From NCBI RefSeq assembly GCF_018729255.1, contig NZ_CP076061.1:1302001-1366000 (forward strand): a DNA stretch of 64,000 nucleotides, read 5' to 3'. Numbering within the stretch: the stretch's first letter is position 1; each line of letters opens with the position of its first letter. Positions 47,143 to 54,667 of this stretch are shown one piece after another. The position numbers were made by a program, and so were the translations under genes. Source of the DNA: Cupriavidus sp. EM10. GTDB lineage: Bacteria > Pseudomonadota > Gammaproteobacteria > Burkholderiales > Burkholderiaceae. The notes below the pieces were generated by a model. That model was not told the DNA's origin. It was given only the letters and a program-made list of their open reading frames with translations, and did no database searches.

Positions 47143-47268
47143 CGGCAATGACGGTGGATTCGGTGGGGCAAAGCATGGCTTCACGCTGGAACTGTCTGCG
47201 GCAGAGAACAGCACCGTGCTTCACCGCGTTGCCCGTTGCCTTCGGGCACGCTCCTGCCCGCGCTGAAG
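47143..47268. repeat. Rearranged exoprotein fragments at module junction
   Basis: Bases 47143-47210 are a direct partial copy of exoprotein DNA (around 42255-42331, sharing GGCTTCACGCTGGAACTGTC), and 47213-47268 match 42834-42896 of the exoprotein gene in inverted orientation (reverse complement contains GGGCAACGCGGTGAAGCA). The next base begins the 638-bp direct repeat. This is a footprint of past rearrangement. Confidence 0.7.
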
Positions 47269-48768
47269 GCTTACTTGGCAGACAACCTGAACCTGGCCGG
47301 CAACCTCGCCAATACTGCCATGGCCAGCGCGGCGGGCAATGCCCAGAAGCCAATCGAGGGCAACGCATCGGGCACCACCAGGAGTGCCATCGCAGCCGGC
47401 ACGGTCACCATTACGGACGCCGAGGGCCAACAGGCCAGGACCGGCAAGACGGTGGAAGAGACGCTCGCCAGTTTGAATCGTGATACGGAGAACGCGAACC
47501 AGAGCATCGACAAGATCTTCGATGCGCAGAAGATCAAGGACGAGCAGGCGCTCCAGCAACTGACAGGCCAGACCATCCAGCAGGCAGCACCGATTATCTA
47601 CAACCAGGTGGGCAATGCGCTGCAAGGGCAGGAAGAGTACGTCAAGGTTGCCGTCCACGGGCTTGTGGGTGGACTGGTCAGCAGGGCGTTAGGTGGAGAT
47701 TTTGGGACGGGGGCGGCTGGCGTGGCGGCAGCGACCGCAGCTATCGCGGTGCTGGACGAAAACCTGGGCAGCCTCGGGGTCGATGCGGCTACGAAGGACA
47801 AACTGCTGCAGCTGGTGGGTACGGCAGTGGCAGGGGCTGTTGGTGGCAACGCGGCTGCGGGTACGGCTGGGATGGCGGATGCGTATAACCGGCAGTTGCA
47901 TCCGGAGGAACAGGACCGGCTCAAACAACTGCAGAAAGGTAAGAGTCCGGAGGAACAGCAACGACTGGCTGATGCGGCTTGCGCACTGGTGCGCTGTGCG
48001 TTGGATGTCCCTGCCAATGATCCCAGCTATGCGGAGACAGTGGCTTCGCAGGAGCGGGGGCAACAGTACACCGCTGAACAGTCTCAGCTGAAATCTACAG
48101 GGCTTTACCAATACGACACCCTCGTTGACACCGTACGGGATCTGCAGAGCCGTTCATTGAATTCCGCCATCAATGAAGTAAAAAGCGCAGGACAAGGAGC
48201 GAAGAACTTCGCAGATCAATTCATGGATCTGCTCAAGGCAACCAATGGGCAGACGCCGCCTTCCGATGCGGGTCCACAGGTCGACGTTACGGGAGGTAAT
48301 AACAAGACGCCGCCGTCAGCTGGGGCGGTGGTGACACCTTTACCGTGTCCGGTGGGGCCAGGTGCATGTGGGATGTCGGTAACACCAGTGCTTACCCCGG
48401 GAACTGGGTTGCCGGGCAATGCGATGGCGTCGAATGGTGATAATGCAGGGAGCAAAAATCAGGCAGACGACGGAGGTCCCTCTAGGGCTGCCCCACAAAG
48501 TCCCATTGTCGAGCCCAAGATTGCGGGGCAGATGGAAACGCGTGGTTGGACTCAGGATTCGATTGCATCAACGATGGGGAATCCGGCCGAAAAAATTGCC
48601 ACGCAGGATACGCGCTTTGATCCAGTGACCGGAGTTCGGCGAAATGATCCAGCGACCGCCTATGTGAACGCAGATGGCTCCTATGTCGTCGTGAATAATA
48701 AGGATGGAACCGTTGTGCAAGTTTCTAACAGAAATGATCCAAAGTGGAAGGCTCCATGGAACAAGTAA
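47236..48768 (+). CDS. Displaced CdiA C-terminal module with colicin E5-type toxin
   Basis: Orphan toxin module without its own signal or good start (TTG 47236 is a formal start only). It begins in the conserved pre-toxin region (AYLADNLNLAGNLANTAMAS), diverges after NRQLHPEE, and ends with a ~75-residue domain closely matching colicin E5 ribonuclease: RGWTQDSIASTMGNPA, TRFDPVTGVRRNDPATAY, VNADGSYVVVNNKDGTVVQV, and NRNDPKWKAPWNK. Colicin E5 cuts the anticodon of tRNAs with Q34 (Tyr, His, Asn, Asp). Probably silent until recombination places it on the exoprotein gene. Immunity gene overlaps its end. Confidence 0.75.
   Translation: MPSGTLLPALKAYLADNLNLAGNLANTAMASAAGNAQKPIEGNASGTTRSAIAAGTVTITDAEGQQARTGKTVEETLASLNRDTENANQSIDKIFDAQKIKDEQALQQLTGQTIQQAAPIIYNQVGNALQGQEEYVKVAVHGLVGGLVSRALGGDFGTGAAGVAAATAAIAVLDENLGSLGVDAATKDKLLQLVGTAVAGAVGGNAAAGTAGMADAYNRQLHPEEQDRLKQLQKGKSPEEQQRLADAACALVRCALDVPANDPSYAETVASQERGQQYTAEQSQLKSTGLYQYDTLVDTVRDLQSRSLNSAINEVKSAGQGAKNFADQFMDLLKATNGQTPPSDAGPQVDVTGGNNKTPPSAGAVVTPLPCPVGPGACGMSVTPVLTPGTGLPGNAMASNGDNAGSKNQADDGGPSRAAPQSPIVEPKIAGQMETRGWTQDSIASTMGNPAEKIATQDTRFDPVTGVRRNDPATAYVNADGSYVVVNNKDGTVVQVSNRNDPKWKAPWNK
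47269..47906 (+). repeat. Direct repeat, copy 2 (orphan module)
   Basis: Second copy of the 638-bp repeat at 42897-43534, about 97 percent identical by eye. Recombination with copy 1 would exchange the module 1 tail for the E5-type tail and delete the intervening TpsB gene and immunity gene, unless it occurs by gene conversion. Confidence 0.9.
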
Positions 48769-49212
48769 AGATTATCCTCTTGGAGGATATTTTGGGCGAA
48801 AGCGGACTCCGGCCCGTGGCGCGGTCGGGTGCAGCTTTGCTGTTCGATCTCTCTACTAGCGAGCGATTGTTGCGGCTATGCGAGTCTGTTGGGGTCGGGA
48901 TACTCGGAATCGAGGGTTTTACTTTGTCTGAGAACGATCTAGTTCCCGACATGGATTTCATAGCGGATTTCTCAGCGCTGCTAACTCATGACTCCTTCGA
49001 AACTGAATCGATCAGCATGGCCAGGAAATTCTTGGCGATGGCGACGCAGCCCTCGGATTTGCTATTTGAGTACGTGCTGGCGAGGCGTAGTTGCATTGCA
49101 GGGTGATTGGTTACTATTGCTAGAGCCTATTGATGCTTGGGCGAGATTCTTGGGTCGTCCATGGGACTTGGTCAAAATATATGTGCGTCTGATAGACCAT
49201 TCCATTATTTGA
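48756..49212 (+). CDS. Putative immunity protein to the E5-type toxin, frame possibly broken
   Basis: ATG 48756 overlaps the toxin end by 13 nt (CC-ATGG at the last codons), typical of toxin-immunity coupling. The first frame runs to 49106 (116 aa: EQVKIILLEDILGESGLRP to DLLFEYVLARRSCIAG). The second frame continues it with protein-like sequence (ALQGDWLLLLEPIDAWARF, then LGRPWDLVKIYVRL) to 49212. Here the break needs one base removed near 49080-49090, unlike the other breaks, giving 151 aa. It may be a true mutation. The family is not recognised, but the acidic, aromatic composition fits an immunity protein. Confidence 0.55.
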
Positions 49213-49260
49213 TAAATTCTTGTAATTAATAAATGGCAAGTTGTTGATCGTGATTATTTT

Positions 49261-49485
49261 GTGGCGCATTACGAGTTCGACAGCTTTTGTCTCCGCAACC
49301 TGTTTTCTTGGGAAATATCGGTGGAAATGTTAGATCAGTATCTAGGCCAGGACGTCTTGAACAACCCTGACTCAACGAGGACGAAGCTGTCACGCGGTGG
49401 CGTGGAGTATCGCCTGCCAAATGGACAGGGGGTTCGGTTTAATGTTGATGGTTCTCTGTCTGGTTTTTTGGATCCACGACGATAG
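49261..49485 (+). CDS. Small protein, possible toxin-tail remnant
   Basis: 74 codons from GTG 49261. The C-terminal half (DSTRTKLSRGGVEYRLPNGQ, then GVRFNVDGSLSGFLDPRR) reads like the end of a polymorphic toxin domain, detached from its delivery protein; no pre-toxin homology precedes it. Immediately followed by an immunity-sized gene. No recognised family, so toxin identity is only suggested by position and composition. Confidence 0.5.
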   Translation: MAHYEFDSFCLRNLFSWEISVEMLDQYLGQDVLNNPDSTRTKLSRGGVEYRLPNGQGVRFNVDGSLSGFLDPRR

Positions 49486-49499
49486 AAAGGAAAAGTATT

Positions 49500-49739
49500 A
49501 TGACGAATTTCAATATTGATTTTGTAAGTGATCTCGAACGTGAGCATCTGGTGGCGGAGATTTCATTCCTTGGTCAAAGACTTTGTGTCATTGACAAGGA
49601 AAACGGGGACGAGAGCATGGAGATCGAATTTTTGGTGGATCTTTATATTCTTCCTGAAAGCATCAAGATGAAATTTAAATTATCAGACTTTGAAAACGCG
49701 ATTTTCGCAGCGAAGACGGATCTCGCGAAGTGTAAATAA
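49500..49739 (+). CDS. Small immunity-like protein
   Basis: 79-aa acidic protein with ATG 49500 and a strong GAAAGGAAAAG ribosome site, 14 nt after the putative toxin remnant. Sequence FVSDLEREHLVAEISFLGQR and MEIEFLVDLYILPESIKMKF predicts a compact beta-rich fold. Size, charge, low GC and position match immunity genes of toxin modules. Family unknown. Confidence 0.55.
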   Translation: MTNFNIDFVSDLEREHLVAEISFLGQRLCVIDKENGDESMEIEFLVDLYILPESIKMKFKLSDFENAIFAAKTDLAKCK

Positions 49740-50004
49740 TTTCCATTGTCTTAGCGTTCTAACGCGTTTGTCATTTTTTCAAAATTACGTTCAACATTTA
49801 TCTCGCACGTTTTACGGATAACGGATGTGGAGCATCCGAAAATAATCGACCTTCGGATCTTCTTACGATTTCGAGAATATCGCGACGGGATATGCTGGAT
49901 CTCAGGCCATTCGGAAGGGGCCAGCGATCAGTGCTAACCCCAACTCCATTTTCAACTCACCTATCTGGCGGACGCCCAGGCCCCGCCTGACCCTTGTCAC
50001 GCCG

Positions 50005-50760
50005 ATGTCCTTGAATTCGTCGCAAATCGCCAGGATCGCGTCCCTCGCGCTTGGCCTTTCAACCATCCCGTTGCTTGCGCTGGCCCAAGTCCCGCCATCA
50101 CCCGGCCGAGCCACCGCCCTGCCCGACGCTGAACAAGACCAGCGCACCCGCCAGCAGCAGGAAGCCCGCGAGCGCGCCGCCATCGTCGATGCACCCGCCG
50201 TGCGCGCCGAAGCAACAGCCCGTGCCGAGTTCCCGATGCTGCCCAAGGAAGCCCCCTGCTTCCGCATCGACCGCTTCGTCCTCGAAGTACCCACGGACCT
50301 GCCGGCCGACCTGCAGAGCGCCGGCGCCTCGGCCCTGCCGATGGACCCCTTCGCCTTCGCGCAACTGTGGCTTGACCACTATCAAGGCGAGTGCGTTGGC
50401 AAGCAGGGTGTGGAAACGCTGGTCAAGGGCCTCTCGCAGACGATTCTGTCGAAAGGTTACGTCACCACGCGCGTGCTGGTGCCTGAGCAGGACCTGTCGT
50501 CGGGCACGCTGAAGCTGGCCTTGATTCCGGGTGTGATCGGCGATATCCGATTCAGCGAGCCAGACCTGTGGGGCACGTGGAAGACGGCCTTCCCGACCGC
50601 ACCCGGTGAGCTGCTGAACCTCCGTGATCTGGAGCAAGGCCTGGAGCAGATGAAGCGTGTCGCCAGCCAGGATGTCGACATGCAGATCGTGCCGACCTCG
50701 ACGCCCGGCCGCAGCGATGTCGTGATCGCCGTCAAACGCGGCAAGCCGTGGACGCTGGTA
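50005..50760 (+). pseudogene. Truncated TpsB copy (POTRA region only)
   Basis: Second copy of the first ~250 codons of the TpsB gene (matches 45359-46117), with a different signal peptide (MSLNSSQIARIASLALGLST) but nearly the same plug helix and POTRA domains (FRIDRFVLEVPTDLPADLQS). It ends after GKPWTLV, where the frame runs into unrelated sequence, so the barrel is lost. It cannot work as a transporter. Together with the intact copy it gives a ~760-bp direct repeat around the displaced toxin modules. Confidence 0.85.
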
Positions 50761-50853
50761 CGGGGAGACGACAGTCCTTTCCCTTTTGATCGAATGACCC
50801 AAACATCTGGGGCAACCAATCCCCAGCCCTATCTCCAGGATCTGGGGTGTTCA

Positions 50854-50875
50854 CCTCCGGGGCTGCCCCCGGAGG
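50854..50875. terminator. Terminator of the ParB/Srx lipoprotein gene
   Basis: Perfect 9-bp stem CCTCCGGGG-CTGC-CCCCGGAGG, 45 nt past the stop of the minus-strand gene and at the outer edge of the two-partner-secretion island. Confidence 0.6.
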
Positions 50876-50919
50876 CACATCCAAAGCAAAAGCAAGCTGG
50901 CAACCCAGCTATCCCACCA

Positions 50920-53019
50920 TTACGGCTTCAGCTTCAGCCGATAGTCCACCGCATACGGCAGCTTGCCGGGCTTGGTCGCAGTGACCGGTTGCGAGAGCGC
51001 CGTGAACTCGGTTTCGTTGAACGTACCCAGGCGGCCGAGGGCGGTGGCGGTCTTGTCGGCGCTGACGATGGCGTCGGGCGACAGGGCGACCATCGCTTCG
51101 GCGGCCTTGCGCACGGCGGCCAGGTAGGCCGTGGTGTCGTTCAGGTTCACCTGCTTCAGGTCCACGACCTTGCGCAGCCAGTCGCCCCAGTAGAACTCGG
51201 TAAATTCCGTGGCGCCGGTGGGCTGGCTGTAGCCGATGTCGCGCGTGAAGTAGACCAGCGAGCGGTACGGGTCGTTGCCCAGGCCGTTCGACAGGCCCAG
51301 CTGGCGCGGCAGGTCGGCCGGGTAGACCGGGCGGTTGTCGCCGTCCTTGAGCCAGACCAGCTTGCGGGCGCGCATTTCGCGGAAGAACCGGGCGCGGTTC
51401 AGGTTCGACAGGTTGTCCTGCACGCGAACCCACATCTTGGCCTGCGGGCCGCCGGTCGGCGCTTCATAGACCGTGGTGAAGGCGTGATGGCCGTCGGTCA
51501 GGTACGGTTCGCCGTACGGGCCCACCACCAGCGTCTTCATGTCCTCAGGCTTCTCGCCAACCGCCTTGGTGCAGGTGAACGAACTCAGGTTGTCGATGCG
51601 CGAATCGGCCTTGATGCCGTCCTTGGCCGTCTTGTTCTGGCCGTTGTTCTCGCAGGCGTCGTCGAAGTTCTTTGCCGAATCCACAGCGTAGCGGCCCAGC
51701 TTGTAGTAGATCTGGTCGCGGCCGATGGCGGGCTGCGTCGGGCGCAGGTCGGCCATCGTGACTAGGATGTTCTGCTGCGCCGTGGCCTGCAGGTACGTGG
51801 AAATCGGCGTCGGCGCCGGTAGTGGCGTGCAGACGGCCGGCAGAGCGCGTTTGGTGCCCGGCACCACGCGCAGTTGGTAGGCCAGCTTGCTGCTGACGGG
51901 CAGCCAGGCCAGTGTGCCGGTCTGCATCTGGCTGGCCACGGGTTCCTGCCAAGTGCCCGAGATCAGGCCGAAGGCGGCGCCGCTGGCGAAGCCGTTGTAG
52001 ATCAGTGGCACGTCCGACACGATATTGTCGGCTGCCAGCACGTTGCCGCCAATCGAAACGATGTTGCGGCGCGTGCGGCCGGTGGTGGCGTTGGCATCGG
52101 CAAGCTCGGGCTCGGCGCAGACCCAGTCGCCGTCCACCGCGTTGGCGGCCAGCGTCGTGGCGCCGCGCACCACCCAGTTGCCCGTGGCGGCCGTGGCGCT
52201 GGCGCCGGTTTCGTCGACGAACAGGGCCGTGCTGCCTTGCTGCTTGCCGACAAAGACGCGGCCGACCTTGCTGCCGGCGATGGTAAGCGCGAAAGCGCCC
52301 GGATAGCGTGCCTGGTCGGCGTCAGCAGTCAGCGTGCCGGTCTGGCCGCCGGCGCAACTGGCGCTGTAGCCCTGGGCGGCGCACACGCGCACCGAGCCGT
52401 CGGCCTGGATGGCCAGCTGGCCGGCGGTGGCGGTATCGCCTGCCTGGCGCAGGTAGCTGTAGGTACCCGCGATGTCCTTGAGTTGGGCGCCCTTGTTGGC
52501 GGCGGAGATATAGCCTTGCAGCAGGCTGCCGTTGCCGGCCTTGACGTTGGGCACCTGGCCCAGCGCGCCGGAAAGCAGGCCGTCGTCCAGCGTGAAGCTG
52601 AACGTGATCGATGCCGCGGCGGCGGCCAGCGCGGCGGGCACGTCGGTGCCGGAGGCGGTCAGGTTCGACACGCGATAGGTATCGCCGCTTTTCGTGTACT
52701 GGCCCACAAGCGCGCCGGCCAGGCCAAAGCGGGAATCGAGGAAGCGCAGGGTGATCTGGCCGGCGGCGGGCTGGTCGAGCTGGACCGATACCGTGTCGCC
52801 AAAGCTGACCGAGCCCACATAGAGCGAACCCCCTGCCAGCGGCTTGACCTCGGTCGGCGTGGCGCCGGTGCTGGTGCCGCCAGTGGTGCCGCCGCTGGTG
52901 GTGTTGCCGTCATCGCCACCGCCGCAAGCGGTCATCGCCGCCGTGGCCAGCAGCAGCATGGCCGCGGTGCTGGCGCCGCGTTGCATCCACTGGGCTGGTG
53001 TCCTCATCCTGCTTTGCAT
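50920..53019 (-). CDS. Exported lipoprotein with ParB/Srx-type N-domain fold (ParBc_2)
   Basis: 699-aa lipoprotein. Signal RTPAQWMQRGASTAAMLLLA then lipobox TACGGGDD (Cys about residue 32), a Gly/Thr linker, a ~350-residue beta-rich region of repeats (GNWVVRGATTLAANAVDGDW) and a C-terminal ParB/Srx-like domain (about 430-690: TMADLRPTQPAIGRDQIYYK, then VGPYGEPYLTDGHHAFTTVY). The TDGHH segment is the conserved core of this putative nuclease/sulfiredoxin-fold family. A ParB-like domain on a lipid-anchored exported protein is unusual. RBS GGGGAAGCAAC before ATG 53019. Function unknown. Confidence 0.75.
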   Translation of the reverse strand: MQSRMRTPAQWMQRGASTAAMLLLATAAMTACGGGDDGNTTSGGTTGGTSTGATPTEVKPLAGGSLYVGSVSFGDTVSVQLDQPAAGQITLRFLDSRFGLAGALVGQYTKSGDTYRVSNLTASGTDVPAALAAAAASITFSFTLDDGLLSGALGQVPNVKAGNGSLLQGYISAANKGAQLKDIAGTYSYLRQAGDTATAGQLAIQADGSVRVCAAQGYSASCAGGQTGTLTADADQARYPGAFALTIAGSKVGRVFVGKQQGSTALFVDETGASATAATGNWVVRGATTLAANAVDGDWVCAEPELADANATTGRTRRNIVSIGGNVLAADNIVSDVPLIYNGFASGAAFGLISGTWQEPVASQMQTGTLAWLPVSSKLAYQLRVVPGTKRALPAVCTPLPAPTPISTYLQATAQQNILVTMADLRPTQPAIGRDQIYYKLGRYAVDSAKNFDDACENNGQNKTAKDGIKADSRIDNLSSFTCTKAVGEKPEDMKTLVVGPYGEPYLTDGHHAFTTVYEAPTGGPQAKMWVRVQDNLSNLNRARFFREMRARKLVWLKDGDNRPVYPADLPRQLGLSNGLGNDPYRSLVYFTRDIGYSQPTGATEFTEFYWGDWLRKVVDLKQVNLNDTTAYLAAVRKAAEAMVALSPDAIVSADKTATALGRLGTFNETEFTALSQPVTATKPGKLPYAVDYRLKLKP

Positions 53020-53257
53020 GTTGCTTCCCCGTTGTGTTTGTTGTCCCGGTCGTTTTGTGCGCCGCAAGCGGAAATTCCAAAGCGTGCGGCGAGTGAGGCA
53101 CGTGGCCGCGCGACAGTCTATGAACCGGGGATGACGTACCTGTGACAGCCTGACTAGCCGGCGTAACAGCGGCCCGGCGGCATCCTCAGCGCGTTCCCGG
53201 ATTTTTGTCGGGATTCGCCTAGAGTGATCGGAGCGGTGCAACGAGGGAGGACTGGCC

Positions 53258-53998
53258 ATGGCGCACGGATTTCGAGGAATGTCGCACGGGCGGCGCAGGC
53301 TCCTGATTGCCGGCGGCTGGTCCGTGCTGTTGGCGGTGCCGGCCGGGCACGCCGTGTCGCAGCCGGCGCAGGGCAAAGGGAAATCGAAGATTGGCGTGGT
53401 CGGCTCGGGCCGGCTGGGCGGCGCGGTGGGCAGCCTGCTGGTGAAGGCGGGGCATCCGGTGATGTTCGCGTCGCGCCATCCCGAGGAACTTAAGGCGCTG
53501 ACCGATTCGCTCGGGCCGCTGGCCCATGCCGGCACGGTCGCCCAGGCCGTAGCGTTTGCCGACGTGATACTGCTGGCCGTGCCCTATGGCGCGGTGCCGG
53601 ATGTGGGCCAGCAAAATCGCTGGCAGGGCAAGATCGTGCTGGATGCCACCAATGCCGTGGCAGCACGCGACGGCGCCATTGTCGATGAGGTCAAGGCCAA
53701 CGGCATCGGGGCGACCACGGCCAAGTACCTGCCGGGGGCACGCATCGTGCGCGTGTTCAATTTCACGGGGGCGGCCGAGTTCACGCGCGAAAGTCACCGG
53801 AAGCCGCCGCTGATGGCGGTGCCGATGGCCGGCAACGACGCCGAAGCGCTGTCCGTGGCGGCCGGGCTGGTGCGCGATGCGGGATTCGATCCAGTGGTGG
53901 TGGGCGGGCTATCGAGCGCCGACCGGTTCGCGCCCGGTGGCAAGCTGTTCCGCCAGATGGGAACGGCAGAAGAATTTCGTCGTGCGATGGATCAGTAG
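53258..53998 (+). CDS. Exported NADPH-F420 reductase-like Rossmann protein
   Basis: 246-aa protein. An N-terminal twin-arginine-like signal (SHGRRRLLIAGGWSVLLAV, ending GHA) precedes a Rossmann domain of the F420-dependent NADP reductase/YD repeat-like family: SKIGVVGSGRLGGAVGSLLV, DVILLAVPYGAVPDV, FNFTGAAEFTR and GGLSSADRFAPGGKLF. The dinucleotide motif GSGRLGGAVG is intact. A Tat signal would fit export of a folded cofactor-bound protein. RBS GAGGGAGGA before ATG 53258. Divergent from the lipoprotein gene. Substrate unknown. Confidence 0.75.
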   Translation: MAHGFRGMSHGRRRLLIAGGWSVLLAVPAGHAVSQPAQGKGKSKIGVVGSGRLGGAVGSLLVKAGHPVMFASRHPEELKALTDSLGPLAHAGTVAQAVAFADVILLAVPYGAVPDVGQQNRWQGKIVLDATNAVAARDGAIVDEVKANGIGATTAKYLPGARIVRVFNFTGAAEFTRESHRKPPLMAVPMAGNDAEALSVAAGLVRDAGFDPVVVGGLSSADRFAPGGKLFRQMGTAEEFRRAMDQ

Positions 53999-54029
53999 CC
54001 AGGCAGGGACGCCAGGCGGCCGGTGCGGC

Positions 54030-54419
54030 TTAGCGCCGGCGCCACTCCATCGCCACCATCGATGGCGTGAAACCCAGCTGCCCGAAAAATGCCGCTTCGG
54101 AAGAGCGCGCGGCGCGCAGGACCCACGTGATGTCGGGGTCGTTGCCCATGACATGGCGCAGCAATGCGCGGCCGATGCCGCGGCGGCGATGCTGGGGCGC
54201 CACGGCAACCATCGAGATGTATCCGTTGGAGATATCGTCGCAGAGGGCCCGTGCGAAGCCGATGACCTCGCCGTTTTCCACCGCCACCGCCACGCGTTGC
54301 GAGTTGGCGATCAGTTGCGCGAAGCGCTCGGGATTGCCGACCCGTTGCTCCCACCCGTTGGCAGCCAGCAAAAGCCGGGCCGCCTCGATCTCTGCGGGCA
54401 ACGGATTACGGATTTCCAT
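54030..54419 (-). CDS. GNAT-family N-acetyltransferase
   Basis: 129-aa acetyltransferase. The acetyl-CoA loop reads VAPQHRRRGIGRALLRHVMG (Q/R-x-x-G-x-G/A), preceded by the beta-strand pair with GFARALCDDISNGYISM. Only the core fold is present (about 130 aa, usual for single-domain GNATs). RBS GAGGAATTGTCG precedes ATG 54419. Convergent with the reductase-like gene, divergent from amn by 249 bp. Substrate not predictable. Confidence 0.85.
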   Translation of the reverse strand: MEIRNPLPAEIEAARLLLAANGWEQRVGNPERFAQLIANSQRVAVAVENGEVIGFARALCDDISNGYISMVAVAPQHRRRGIGRALLRHVMGNDPDITWVLRAARSSEAAFFGQLGFTPSMVAMEWRRR

Positions 54420-54667
54420 CGACAATTCCTCCTGCGTGCTTCCGGAGCGCATGCATGCAGACCCTCCAGAAGTGGGGGATGCAAAGCGGCTGCGCCGCGT
54501 TTTAGCGCGATGTGTCGCGCAATTTGTCGCGCATTTCGGCGACAGAGTGTAGCGAAGCCGATGTGGCGACGTCAAACAACTTTGTCCGGAAAATGCGACC
54601 GTGCGCACGCATGTGCGATCCCGGCGTCGGGCGCGCGATGGCCTGTCGCGCGCCGGAAGCTGGCGGT

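Larger units (their letters stand above)
49213..50004. other. Low-GC module tail with orphan small genes
   Basis: About 800 bp of clearly lower GC than the window. It holds two short genes (49261-49485, 49500-49739) and an AT-rich remainder (49740-50004) with no gene seen. Low GC marks it as acquired DNA. Confidence 0.6.
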
